Source of the DNA: Fomitopsis serialis
Lineage: Eukaryota; Basidiomycota; Agaricomycetes; Polyporales; Fomitopsidaceae
Assembly: GCF_022376445.1 (NCBI RefSeq)
Contig: NW_025955246.1
Span: forward strand, 1-50,600
DNA: 50,600 nucleotides
Direction: 5' to 3'
Below are positions 33,042 through 45,868 of the stretch, piece after piece. Position 1 is the first letter of the stretch, and each line of letters opens with the position of its first letter. A program made the position numbers and the translations under genes. Below the pieces are notes generated by a model. It saw only the letters and a list, made by a program, of their open reading frames with translations. It ran no database searches and was not told where the DNA came from.

Positions 33042-35146
33042 TCGAGAGTGACTGCCGAGAGTCAGAGACAAAATTGGCAAGAACCGTGGTGGTATCAGCG
33101 AGGCTCGAAACGGAGAGCGGGGTATACTAGAAAGGAACGTCAAGGGTGACGGCCACCGCTGCGACTGACAAGGTCCTGGGGAGGTGGTGGATAGGTCCAG
33201 GTATGGTCCGGTCGACGGCCACCACCTGCAGTTCCTCCACCGTAAGCTAACGCCGACGACCGGTCACGTGAGCCACTCGCCTTGACAAGGAGCTTGTTGG
33301 CATCCTCCTAAGTACAAGGCTACTTACAACAGCTACAACTCCAATAAACAAAGGGGTCTCTTGAGAACTATTGTCTTGATGAAAAGGCCGGTAGTGACAG
33401 GTACGAAGGAACAAGCAAATCAAAAATGATAGATGGACAAAGACAACAGTGGACCGTCGGTGGTAGCAACGCGCTTCGCGAGGGGTTCAATTCAACTGAT
33501 TGCCCAATAACAACAATTATCACTCACTAATCTCGCGAGTCACAACAGACGCAGCGCAATGGCGTGGCTCCAGATTTCGGTCGATCGTGAGAGGCGCAAG
33601 CTTCTGGGAGATGGGGGTTTGGGGACAAGAGAGCTGCTTGGTCGTCTGGTGAAAGTCCGCCTTATATACCTACAACATGGCCGTCATGGCAGAAAGACAA
33701 TTATGGTGCGTCATCTTACGTCATTTCATTGTGAGTCCACTGACAGAAAGGCTCAGAAAGAGAATCGCATCCTCGCGACGGCGCGACCTATCATGTTCAA
33801 TTGCCTAATGGAGGCATGGGATGACTAAAAGCGGAAAGTACCATCCGACAACAAATCTAAAGGCGTCGCAAAAGCACTTGTTCAATGCATTCTCTAGAAA
33901 CAGATGTTGCTTGCTGACTACTAGAAGTTATTGCGGCCTTTATAACCAAGAAACACTCAATAAGGGCTCGGCACAATGTAAGTACTTTAAGTTCTGATCC
34001 CTTCCGTCACAAACGAGGTCTGCATGTATGATGTACTCCTCAGCTTCGTCGAGCTCGCTGACGGAGCGACAGAGAAATATGATGTATGCAATGATTGCGT
34101 GGACTTGGCCAGATATGCTGTTATTATTGGCCATGTAAAGAGGTCAGTCGGACTGCAATGCGGATGGTAGAAACCGGCGAGGTCCAGGCCTCAAGCTCAA
34201 GGTCTCAATCATACGGCCACAATCCACCCACCTCCCTTGCTTATGTTTAAGGCTCTGCTAGTAGAGAATATGATTAACGCCTCAAGCCTCCGGCATTCAA
34301 GTTGCGCCCGCAATTGTGCTCAAGAATACAATAGCGCATTTGAAACAGACAGGCTCCCACTGGGATTTCATTGATTTGAATGATCTCTCCGACGATCTGA
34401 AAAGCATATCGGTCAGCTTGAGAAATTGTGGGTAATGATAACGACAGCATGGATTGAAACAGACTCAAAGGCCACGCAGGTCCAGTTAATCATGATGAAC
34501 GACTCTGGGAGAGAGGTTGACAACAGGGTTGGCGAGAGTCTAGTATGATATTTATATGATCCGCAGCTTATTTAACAAGCACTTCTGGATTCCATTGATG
34601 GTGCGTCTTCGCTGCAGCACTGTAACGGGCGCGCCCGCCACATACTTATGTCAGCACGTAGATACACTGACTATACCGTGGTTTTTTGCCTTTGTACGAC
34701 CACCTTCCGTGCCCCACCCTCGCTCTTTCCGCGCGACCTAGACCACTACGACCGCCCGAACCAACGTCCTACTCATTACAAGCACGCATAACAGTCTGAA
34801 CAAGTTTGAACTACTACGCCTGCCATATCGGGAGCGAGGTGTGCGGGAAAATACCGATATCCATAAACGGCTAGAGTAGATTCCCCACTGCCAGAGTCCT
34901 CCGTCTTTCCCGGTTCGCGTCGACGTCGACGGCGTCGTTGACCTTGTCCTCACCTACCTCTGTTTTCTCGCCGAACGAGACCTGGGGTCTGACTGGAACT
35001 TCACGCGGCAGGTGCGTCCACACCGCGCTGCCCAGCGCCCGCAACTCACCCACCGACAATCACAGGACGTTATACCTTACCGAGGTCTGAGCATTTCAAT
35101 CAATCACCCTCGTTTGCTACGACGCTCTTTCTTGTGACCATCCACC
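33042..35146. other. Divergent upstream region of F-box and BEM2 genes
   Basis: 2.1 kb. It contains a CACGTG E-box near 33266 and a pyrimidine-rich leader at 35090-35146 ahead of BEM2. Short frames at 33559-33828 (+) and 33940-34470 (-) have no recognisable family or splice support, and I did not call them. Confidence 0.45.
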
Positions 35147-38100
35147 ATGGCCCCGCGACGGGGCGCGTCCTCGAACTCCCTCAGCCCGCCTGAGGTCGTC
35201 TTCCCGGGCTCTGGTTCCACGTCTCCCGGGACATCGCCGCGCTCTGTCTCGCCCTCGAATGGGCTCACTCAATTCCTCTCGAGGCCCACGAAATGGTTCA
35301 ACCGTTCTACCTCTGACAAGGCTTCTCGGTCTTCGATGGGCCCCAACGAACCGAGATCCAGCACGAGCTCCTCAGGCCGGAAGCACAAGATCTCGCATCC
35401 GACGGACCCTCGCCCGTTCATAGAGAACTTGGTTGCGTCGCCGGAGAGAAGGGGGCTTACGAGCAAGTGAGTGGTCTGTTACACAGCTCTTCGTCTTGCT
35501 GGCGCCAGAGGGCGTCGTGAATCCCTATGCTGCCTCCCTTGTCATGCAGCGGTTCGGGGTCTGCATTGGCGCGAGGGCTATGAGGAGCCTACGCCGAACG
35601 ACAGGTTGCTGAGACGCTAGAACTCGGTGTGCGTCTCAGGAACAGCGTTGCATCCCGCTGCCATCCTCTCATCCATCCTATCTCATGGCAGTCGTCAGCG
35701 ACATCGCTCCAGTGCCATCCGCGCGGACGCTGAGCGAGCGACACTGACTGCGTCCATGGAGTGTCCGTCGTGTGATAACATGTTCATGGATGCTGAGGCT
35801 GCGACGCCGTGAGATACGTCGCAAATGGCACCTGGTGTTTCGCCGGACACACGATGGCGTTTCAGCTGTCAGCACTGCTGGCGTTGACCAGCATAGGTGG
35901 GGCCGAGGCTGCCTGCCCTACCTCTGCCACGGCACACGTCGGCAGAACGACCACAGCACCTAGGCCCTTCGTCCGAAATGTTCGGGATACCTGGTATCTT
36001 GCTGATTACCCTCCGTATTTTGTGGCGAGGATGCAGGCTAGGTGTCATGGGTTTCGTGGCCGAGGTTGAGAAGAGATTGTCATGGGCTACCCTGCACATT
36101 CTGTGCAAACAACGGGACTGACCAGCTCCGGTGGTGCGTCGGGGCCAGCCAAAGAGAGCCACCATTATGGAAGCGACTGTAGGCACTAGACCCACCATAC
36201 AACCACATTTTGTACGACATGATCTAGCTTCGTCTTTGATGCACGCCGATGTCAATACACGGGTAGAAGTACATACTGACGTCTTTCACTTGTAGGTCCG
36301 TACTCGACTTGTCTCGAACCGCGACCGCCTTCGATGATCTACCGAAGCCACCACGAATGCCCTCATCACCTACTCAGCCTTCTATGTCTCGTGGCTTGGG
36401 CGACCTGCGCAATATCTCGCGTAAGCCGTGGTCCAAGTCCGCAGATGACCTCAGCAAACTGTCTTCCCACATGCCCGCACCTGTATTGACGCCCCTTGAC
36501 ACGACCTTTCACGGCAAGATCGAACAGTATAGGAACAATCGTGGCGGCAGTGTCGGGAGTATGAGCACCGTCCCGTCGCCATCTGTGTCCTCTATTATGT
36601 CCGGGCAACAGAAGAACTATCCTTTCCCTGCTATCACCACGTCCCCTTCCGAGCCACTTTCTGTGTCTCCTCCGAGTCGGCCTAGTATCCAGCTGTCCGC
36701 TGCTTCCCCGACCCTCACAGGTGGCATCGCTCTCACCCCGTCGCTCTCGAACTCTAGCACCCATGTTCATACGCGGTCCCATTCCTTCACGCCCCGCTTG
36801 CCGTCGAAGTTGGCCTCGCCGAAAGGCGCTCTGCAACCTCCTTTGAGTCCGAAGAGAAAAGGGTCGGGATCTTCGATCGCGGATCGTACTCCGGAACGAG
36901 ACAGGGAAAAGAACATCTCGGGTGGAAGCGGTGGCCATGGCCCGTCGTCGCGCTCTCCATTCCCGTTTATTCTGGGCGGAGGCCGGTCCCCAGCGAATCC
37001 TTCGAGCCCAACAGACACGCCGTCGTCGCCCACTTCGCTCGCTCCGCCCACAATAGTCGAGCCTCCAGCTGATACGTTCGCGTCCAAAATGGAGAAGCGC
37101 TCCTCGCAGCTCATCTACCACTCTGGATTCATCAATCGCCTCGTCGACTTCTCGCCCTCCGCGTTGAATGTGCGCGCCACCCACACTTACATGAGCGGCA
37201 GCTCCGCGCCGACGCTGTCCAAGGGTTGGAAGCCGTATAAGCTGGTGCTCAAGGGGTCGAAGCTCTACTTCTTCAAGCCACCCAGCGACCGTAGCGCCGC
37301 TATCAAGGAGCTGTTCCCGACCGAGCTGGTCACCGTGCTCGAGGATGAGGGGCTGGGGGATGGCGAGTTGGACGGCGGCGATGTGGAAGAAGAGGTGGCG
37401 AGAGGCGGGAGGGCGAGGGATAGGAAGAGGGCGTACTGGGGGCGAGGCACCCATCCATCCCTGGTGGTCGTTGATGGGAAGGTTGAGAGGGGTGCATTCG
37501 AGGCGCTGGTACATGAAGCTGTCTTTGCAACCACCTTCGTCAGGGATCCCAACTCTGCGCCAGACGGTGGTCCGGCAGAAGCGACGCCTGCAGACGAAGC
37601 GCAGCTCGCAAGAGATCAGGAAATATCTCAGGGTGGTGGGGCACCGGAGTCATCGTCTCGTTATGACCTTGCTTGGCGGGACTTCGCCTCAAATATTCTC
37701 TTCAGTTTGCCTTTCGCTGCTGGGCGCAGCAAGTTTGAGACGGAACTGATGCGGTGCTGCGCATATCTGCTCAGTGGAGTCGAGGACGTCATGAAGGAGG
37801 AGGAAGCAAGTAGGGTACGTTGGCTTGCCGGACAATACTTGGCCTACCACGGTGCTCCGGTTGATCGTAACGCTTGGGAAGAATGGCGCAAGGAAACAAT
37901 CCCTGATTTCCCTTCGGATCCCTCTTCCGCTTCGAAACTCGCCGGCTTGCCCAAGTCGTCCTCCATGCAAGCGTTGTATACAGCCTCGCCTCAAGTTGGT
38001 TCGTCTTCTCCAGCAGATTCACCGGACCTTGGGGCGTTCTCGCCCAGACCAGACACAAACAGCAAGATGATGTCCATCGTCGATGCTCTCGGTGTACTTC

Positions 38101-41100
38101 CTCCCTCAAATCGCCCCAGCATTTCTGGTCCCTCATCCCCGCCCCGCAACTCCTCGAGGGATGCATTAGTTGCGACACTGGAGCGTGATGGTTTCACGAG
38201 AGATGCTCTTGTTGGACTCGACTCACAGTTACTAGCGCGTAGCCTGTCTGTATTCAATCACAGCCTGCTCGCGCATGTTCCAGACAACTTCACTGCTGCC
38301 CTGTGTCTCAGCGCGGAATCAGCTGAGACGGAGGCAGCAGATCCGAATACTTCGTCCACCTCACCCCTGACGCCTTTTCTAAGCACTGATGACCAACCCC
38401 ACTGGCTTACGCGGATGATCCTCATTCAGACTCTAGTACCCGAACCCGCTGGAACGACATCACCTCCCATTGGCTACCCACTCATCGCCTCCGAAGAACG
38501 ACACGTCCCAACCTCCCGGACTCATACCCGATCAGAGGTCATCTCTGCCTGGGCTAAGATCGGGGAACTCTGTCGGCGAACTGGGGATGAGTGTTCCTGG
38601 CGAGCGATCTTCGCAGCTCTTTGTTCGCGTCCTGTCGCTCGTTTGGAGAAAGTGTGGAAGAGAGTAGATCCCGAAGCCGTTGCGATCGTGCAATCGTGGG
38701 CGCAGCCTCAGAAGGATGGTACCGCATTAAACCCCGGTCCTGTCAGGGTGCCCTGGGCTGGAGATGTCAGGAATCAGATCCAATCAGCTCTGGAGAGGGC
38801 ACGATATGGTGCCGCGGACGAATGGCAGCTAATGTCATTGGGTGAGGCACGGCAACGGTTTGAGGCGCTGCGGACGGCCTTCGCGCTCTGTGCAAGGCCC
38901 AATCAACTCGACGAAACGGCGGAGTCGAGTGATGTTGAGATCCTAGTCAAAGTCTGGCGGTATTCATGGGAGGGGAAAAGTGGGCATGGCGTGGCGTCAA
39001 AATTCACTCGGTGAGTGGCTTGTTCGGTCTTATGTATGCACGAACAGCGCTAATCTGTCATTCAGGATTGAGCAGTTCATGTCTCTGTCAATGGCTGCGG
39101 AACCTCGACGCAAGGGACTCTTTGAGCCATACTACTGGACCCGATCTGCATCCCAACAGTCAACGCCGTCATTAGCGGGTGCGCTCTTCCCTGAGCCACT
39201 GCCCTCAGTGTCCTTGATCAACAGGGCTCTGTTGATGCGCGGTCGGTTGGAGAGTAGTGCAAGTTTGAATATGCAAGACATACAACACCTGCGTCAACTT
39301 CCGCTAAGGACGAGTAGAGACTCACCCACCAATAGGCGAGCAACGGCTGCGAATGAACTAGGCGGGACCATCCTCTCTGTATTCGACGGCGAATTGCTTC
39401 TTCTTGTCCCATCAGCAGACTCATCAGCACCTTCGCGTCCGACGTCTCGCACTCCATCGCGGCCGCCCAGCTCTGTGGCCGACAGTCCGGTTTCAGGGGG
39501 GACTGTCTCTCGCACTTCGTCCATCCGTGTTTCACCTGGTGTCTCTCATGGACTAGATCGGAAGCCCAGCATGATTAAACGCAACTCATTGCCGTCTATC
39601 TCGCAGCGTACTAGCCTGCTCATGCCCGAGGCATCACCTGACAAAGCTCTCCGTGTTGTAGTGCAAGCGGGCACCCTGGACAGACTGGTGGACGTCCTAG
39701 TCCATGGGCTTCAAGGAGTATCCGTATCTGTCTCCGATGACAATGGTGAGATGCCTCTGACAGCTGCTAAAACTCGGGAGGTCAAGCTCGATATGGATGA
39801 CTTCTCGGATGTGTGGTGGAACGTCTATAGGAGTTTCATGACACCACAGATACTGTTTGAGGTGCGTCTTTCGGGTACTTGAACCCAGCCTATCACTGAA
39901 TTGGCCTCATAGTTCTTGCGAAAACGGTACAACTCTGCACGCCTTCTGCAATCGTCCTCGATTGGCGAGGTAAACGATGCCGTGCGCATGCGATCAGAAG
40001 TGCTCGAGACAATGAACGAGTGGATCAATCGAGGCGGAGGTGCCCAAGATATCCTCGATGACGCACAGTTGCATAATGCCTTCTTCTCTTTCCTCGACAG
40101 TCGAGCGGAGCATGAGGTACCGCAGCTTGCAGAAGAATGTCGTCAACATGTTTCCGTGCTAGATCAGCTAGTCGAGACATTGCGTATGACCTTCTTCTCG
40201 CAGACTTTGAGGCCAACTCGTTCCGACACATTGTCCGATGGCGCCGCGAGCGCAGTAGGGGCCCACAACTTCGGGTCCGATATCCCGAATATCGACGAGC
40301 TCAATGCGGAACAACTTGTGGATAATTTGGATGCGATGACGTCTGCAGCACTGCGTAATGTCAATCAAGAGGTATTGTCAATTGTTGTTCGCTTTAGGCT
40401 TTGGCTCAATTGTTCCCACAGGATCTCTTCGTGACGGCCGATATCCTCGAAGTACAATCAGCGGATCGCACTGGTTGGTTCCTCCCGCGTGACCCTAGTT
40501 CATTAATCGACGAAGTGGAGATCCAAGCCATGAACTCGTACATCACTGAAGTTGAGCCGTCAACTCTGATCTCCGAACTTGGCCAGGACTCGCTTTACCG
40601 CCTTCTTCCCCTTCTGTCAGAGGCTGCATTCGCGCCTCCAACATTTTGCGCAAATGGCTCGTATGCCAGCTGATCTCTCCTAGACTTGGCCTCCGCGCCC
40701 GCCAGGCCAGGATGGAGAAATTGCTCAGAGCTATCGAGATCTCACGCCTTCGTAGTACAACGGACGAGACAAACCCGGAGCGACCCATGGGCGAACGTCC
40801 GTGTATTCGCTCGGCCGTAGAAGCCATTCTTACTTCGGCTGCTGTCAGCGTGGAAAGCCGCACACATTATCGCGCATGGCAGAACATCGCGCTCGGTCGA
40901 GGGACGTACTGTGATAGTCTAGCCTCCTTCCTCAGCAGGCCAGCAGCTCCCATAACATCAAGAGGCGCCTTGGCTGTCGACATCGGTTGGGTCCTTGAGA
41001 AGATGCTGGAAGTCATTAGTACGCCGGACGTGCTGGAGTCGATGAGCGAAACGAGCTCAGGGATGGTGAACTTCGACAAACGACGGTAGGTGTTCTCGTT

Positions 41101-43112
41101 GTCTACCATGGTCTCATACTGACTCGCAACTGTAGCTCTCTGAAGACGTTGATATCTTCAAGCACAGGTGCCACATCTCGCAAGCGTCGACAACGTCGCC
41201 ACGTTGACAGACGTGACTTCGAGCGTCTGAACAACATCGAACGGCAGATGTCGTCCGCTCATTTCGACATCCGTGGAATTCGGGAAGAGGCGCATCGCGA
41301 AGCTACACAGTCGGGCCCATTGGGAGCGAAGAAGATCCATCGACCATTCCAGGCATTGGTTGCACTTCAGCAAGAGAAGAATAAACGAGATCGCCATCTT
41401 CGCGATCGTCTCAGCAAGGAGAAACGGCACGAGCAACACCTGTACGAGCAGAAGGAAGAGTCTATCAGCAGGGCTATGCAGCCTCGACGACAGCCTGTGG
41501 TATCGCAGAAACAACATCGCAACAAGAAGAGCATGTCGTCCGCATTCTTCCAGTTCATGCGGCCCATCTCCAGTGCCTTCTCCTCCGACACTCTTTCGAC
41601 GACTCTGACCAAGCGAACACCTGCTGAACTTGACTTCACCCCGACGAATAAACCATCCCTGGTACTCAGTGTAGTCGACGCTCGGGTGGTGCAGTTCGTG
41701 AACAACGAACGATCCTTCACTTTTCAGCTTGACACTGAAGACGGCGGCCAATATCTGCTGCAAGCAGTGGGCAAACCCGAGATGAAGAAGTGGATGGATA
41801 CCGTTCAGCACGTGTCGGCGATAGCTGCCAAGCGTCGACTGACGTATCTCGGGCAGAACGCTAAATTGCAGCTATCTGACCATCTCCTCAGCCAGCCTGT
41901 CGCACCGTCTAGAGACCCTCGGGCGTGTGAGTGGATCTGACTGAATATCGTATATCTAAACTGATCCACGTTCTGCAGTCTTTGGCGTGGACCTCGAAGT
42001 CATACTGAAACGGGAGTCCCCTGAGGGCGACATTCAACTTGGGGCAATACCGACCATCCTAGAACGGCTGATATCCGAGGTCGAATCGCGTGGTCTCACA
42101 GAGGTTGGAATTTGTATGTCCGTTGTCTCTTGTGGGGAATTACAGAAAGCTAATAGGTTCGGTTACGAAGATCGTATCGCTGGCTCGCACGCCGAGGTGA
42201 ATGCCTACAAAGACGCTCTCAACCGAGGTAATGAGTGGTTCAATTCCGGTACCACTGGCATTGCTAACTACATCGTGCGAAGGCGAATGGCCCATCACTT
42301 CATCGACTGATATTTATGCTGTCTGTGACCTGATCAAGTCATGGTTCCGTGTTCTTCCCGGCGGACTCTTCTCTTCTGCCGCGTACGAAGACATCCTAAG
42401 AACCGTCAGTGAGTAGTGTCTGTCTCTACATCCATCAGTCTTGAAGATTCTGAGGCCTCCATGTTAGCTCTTGATGGAGCAGACTTGGACACGAAGGTGT
42501 CGGGCATCCGCCGAGTAGTCCATGGGCTATCCGACATGCATTTCGACCTCCTCAAGCGCATCATCGAGCATCTCGACAAGTACGTAACGTCCAGACTATC
42601 TCGACTTTGGCATTTCTGACATGTCTCTTAGAGTGACAGACTTCGAGGAGAACAACCAGATGACAGCAGAGTCTCTTGCCACTGTCTTTGGTCCCAACAT
42701 CCTCCGGTCGCCTACCGATGACATCGCGGGATTTCTCGCCAACATGGGCCCCTGTAACAGGGCAATGAGATTGCTCATCTCTCATGTCCGTTTTTCCGTT
42801 TACTCCTCTCGCATGGCAGACTTACTGACGCTCTATCTGTAGTCTCACAGCATCTTCGACGATACCCTCGAGCAGGACGCGGAAGTGGAGTACGAGCGGG
42901 AGCAGGAGGACTTTGAGTTCGACGAGCCCATTCCAGAGGAAGACGAGGATGAAGAACTTCTATGCGACCCCGACATGGACGCAGACCCGGAGGGTCCAGA
43001 GACCCCGGAAGACGAAAAGGATGTAACAGAAGTCGCCGTCACTGCAGGGCCGCCCGTACTCGACCTAGACCTAGGCAGCCCCCACTCACTCTCGTTCTCG
43101 ATGGCCTCGTGA
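35147..43112 (+). CDS. BEM2: BEM2-type Rho GTPase-activating protein (frame broken by one base)
   Basis: Twelve exons: 35147-35466, 36296-39010, 39066-39861, 39913-40371, 40422-41085, 41136-41926, 41979-42113, 42171-42227, 42283-42408, 42468-42579, 42632-42785 and 42843-43112; about 2,199 residues. Order: disordered Ser/Pro N-terminus, split PH-like domain (about 375-560), RasGEF-N block (about 1213-1290, DVWWNVYRSFMTPQILFEF), degenerate RasGEF region (about 1430-1650), second PH (about 1823-1885) and RhoGAP (about 1916-2112). The arginine finger is in GIYRIAGS, formed across an intron, with FGPNILRSP later. This layout and length are those of Bem2, which stimulates GTP hydrolysis by Rho/Cdc42 at polarity sites. 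Exon 5 lacks one base at C4 40608-40611, where LYRLLP and SVRGCIRASNILRKW fall in different frames; adding it back closes every phase. The ATG has an ideal context (ACCATGG). Confidence 0.92.
35467..36295 (+). other. 829-nt intron 1 of BEM2
   Basis: Donor GTGAGT at 35467, acceptor CTTGTAG ending at 36295; the join gives LTSK-SVLDLSRTA in phase. It is the longest intron in the window. I see no coding sequence inside that belongs to the protein; a regulatory or nested non-coding role is possible but not shown. Confidence 0.7.
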
Positions 43113-44194
43113 TCATGATCATGACGATCTGTACATCTGTACTGTATTCTGACGTTCGTGCGTTGTACAGTGTGTACAACATCACTCAAACACGGACTCG
43201 CGCTGCTCCGGTCATTCCTCGTCATCCTCGTCATCCACCTTCGCTTGACTGCTCTAAATAACGGACGCTCGCTCTTCTGTTTGTTCCTGGTACTGTATGG
43301 TATATACCCGCACTGTAGGCCGCCGTACGGACCTCTGGGCTGCATCGTCGTCGTCTCAATTCCGGTAGCTATCGTACTAGTATCTATAATACCGCCATCA
43401 CAACTTGGTCCAACTGGATCCACTGCTGTCACATACATTCAATGCACAACAAATGGTTCCCCATCACATCGAGCGTACAGTACAGTATACGATTCAGAGC
43501 AATGCAGACTCGGCGGCGAGTACCCAATGACATTGCGCGCCTCGGCAAAACGCTGCTGGTCCGTGCGCATCCTCCACTGCCTATAAAGCCTACCCCCGCG
43601 CTCCTACAGTCCTCATACTTACCTTGATGGAACGGTCCCCTTCACGTATCGGGAGCGTTGGCCGCAGGGGTCTCTCATAGCACGGCGACCATGTCCTCAG
43701 GGGATGCCTGCGGTTTGTATGGGCTTCGGCTCATGCATCGTCTCAATATTTCCCTGTTCTGCTTCGGCCCTCGGGCTGGGCAGGCCTTTTTTTTATGTCA
43801 CTACGCTGTCCTAACCCTAACCCTATGTGTTATGTATGGCTGAGTAGTTATATTACATAATTGAGTTATATACAGCCTTATCTTTGCCCCGAGTCAGCAA
43901 GTACATACGGGCGTGTACATATGACCTATCCTACTCAAGTATACCGACCTTCGTTTGTTGAGTTGTGTGGGCACACAGTTTTCTGTTCGCTCGGTACTTC
44001 CAAATGGGGCTGGCCCGGAGTGCACTGGCGCCTACCGAGGCGGCTTACATAAGGAACACGATCGCGCGCGAGGCGACGACCGACCGAGCAACGTCTCAGT
44101 GAATTCCTTTGTCCGTACATCTCGGCGTCGTATATACATCACTCAAAACAGTCAGCGCTGGGACGTGAGTGTCTGCTCTCTCCTCCAGACCCCG
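43113..44194. other. Intergenic between BEM2 and ERV2
   Basis: 1.08 kb with no supported gene. It contains a short telomere-like tract at 43810-43826. Confidence 0.45.
43810..43826 (+). repeat. Short interstitial telomere-like repeat
   Basis: CCTAACCCTAACCCTAT gives two and a half units of CCCTAA, the complement of the TTAGGG telomere repeat used by most filamentous fungi. Confidence 0.7.
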
Positions 44195-45127
44195 ATGAAG
44201 TCGCTGAGCCCCAGGTTTGTGCACGCCCCCAGGCCGTCCCTCACGAGGAGGATGATTTCGCGCTTCAGCAGGGCGTTTCTCGCCATTGCTGTGTCTTTGG
44301 TACGTCGATTCGGCGCCATGTGAGTATGTTGAGATACTGATGCCACTTTCAATAGCTTTTTATTGGATCCATCGCATTGTTGCACCCCCCAACACGCGCA
44401 TACATCGACCCGTGGACCGGGGAGCTGTTCGGAGAGGGAGGCGTCGAGAAGGAGCTGCACAGTTTACCTGCCATCCATGGCGAGGCAGTACACGGCGGCG
44501 TGATTATGACGAAGCTGGGCAATGCGACTGCAAAGGCAGAACTAGGGAGGGCGACGTGGAAACTGCTGTGAGCCCTACTTCTCATTTCCGTACTAGCATT
44601 CATTCAATCTCGCGACGCGTTCCAGACACACGATGACGCTGAGGTTCCCAGAGGTCAGACGAACAGCCACGATATACGCGCGTCTAAGCCTAACTTTCTC
44701 TTTGCAGGAACCAACACAAGATCAGCGCAACGCGCTAGACAGTTACTTTCACCTCTTCTCTCGACTATACCCCTGCGGCGAGTGCGCCGCCGAGTTCCAG
44801 CAACTACTCAAGAAATACCCTCCTCAGGTGCGTCTTCGCGCTATCCTACCCGCGTAACTCCGTCGAAGTGCCCACGAATCCGTACAGACATCCTCCCGGA
44901 GATCTGCAGCGACATGGCTCTGCTTCGTGCACAACCTTGTGAACGAGCGCCTCGGCAAGCCCGAGTTCGACTGTGCGAACCTCGACGCGACGTACGACTG
45001 TGGGTGCGGCGACGACCCGTCCGGGGCAGGGTCGCCTGGAGCGGGCCAGAGCGACCCCATGGACCTCGAGCGCGACCTCGGCAAGGATGAGCTCACCGGT
45101 GTGGGTATGATCAAAGGCGGCAGGTAG
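44195..45127 (+). CDS. ERV2: ERV2-type FAD-linked sulfhydryl oxidase
   Basis: Five exons (44195-44299, 44356-44567, 44626-44653, 44708-44827, 44888-45127) give 234 residues. It oxidises thiols to disulfides with O2 via FAD, in the ER lumen for Erv2. Residues about 20-42 form a signal anchor (FLAIAVSLLFIGSIALL, spliced across intron 1). The Erv/Alr core reads GRATWKLLHTMTLRFPE, then the active-site YPCGEC, and TWLCFVHNLVNERLGKPEFDC. The C-terminal CGC (YDCGCGDD) is the shuttle pair that marks Erv2 rather than mitochondrial Erv1, whose shuttle cysteines are N-terminal. The third exon is 28 nt and carries HTMTLRFPE. All junctions keep phase and restore the conserved core, so the model is firm. 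Confidence 0.92.
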
Positions 45128-45868
45128 TGCACTCTGCTGCAAGATTAATGCTTGAGATTGGTTTGTGGTGTGCAGGGGACTCTTGTTTATCTGGGTAATG
45201 TGTCCTGGTCCCCATCATTGTTTATTGTATTCTGCATCTCGTACTCACCCTCCTTATCATTGTGCATGTCTCTTTGGAAGCTTGCGAAGTGAGTCGCACA
45301 GAAGAGCATGTCACTCAGATGCCCGGGCCCAAGACTTCCGAGGACGATACGTTATACCGGTATGACTACCAATGAACTGGTACCCCGCACCCGCCGCGGC
45401 CAGCGAAGTTTGCTGTCACGCTCACTAGTGCTGCCGCTGGGCCTTCCCCCATGGCAACTGCCACGCTCACTCGGACCCGATGCCTGCGACTACCGTGACA
45501 TGTTTCCAGGATAGATTGCCAGGAGACCTACACTATACAGACCGCCAGATCGTAGTATGCTATACACTTCGATCACCAGAGAAAGCGCCGCAGATCGCCT
45601 GCTTAGCATGTACGGCGAGTACCAGACTCGATACGTCCTAAGCAAGACAACCAGCAGCGCACCAGGACCGTTAAACCGATTTGAAGACGCAACAGTCCTG
45701 TGGATGGCGGATTAGATCTGGATACAGACAGCAGGACGAATCACCTACTTCGAGATGTGCAGTGTCATATGTGATACATAGAACTGACGAGGTTGTCCCC
45801 TCGTCGCCGAGCGTTCCCAGCGACAGTGTCGCCACTACTTGTACGAAGCAAGGTCGGACGCCTGCAGC
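45128..45868. other. Convergent 3' region, ERV2 and duplicated gene B
   Basis: From about 45585 the sequence resembles the 3' flank of gene A. No gene is supported. Confidence 0.5.

Noticed and set aside
33559..34470. Short frames on both strands between the F-box and BEM2 genes
   Set aside because: No recognisable motif, no phase-keeping splice joins and no promoter-to-ATG arrangement.
42409..42438. 30-nt intron in BEM2 ending at CATCAG
   Set aside because: Too short; the acceptor at 42467 keeps the same phase with a normal 59-nt intron.
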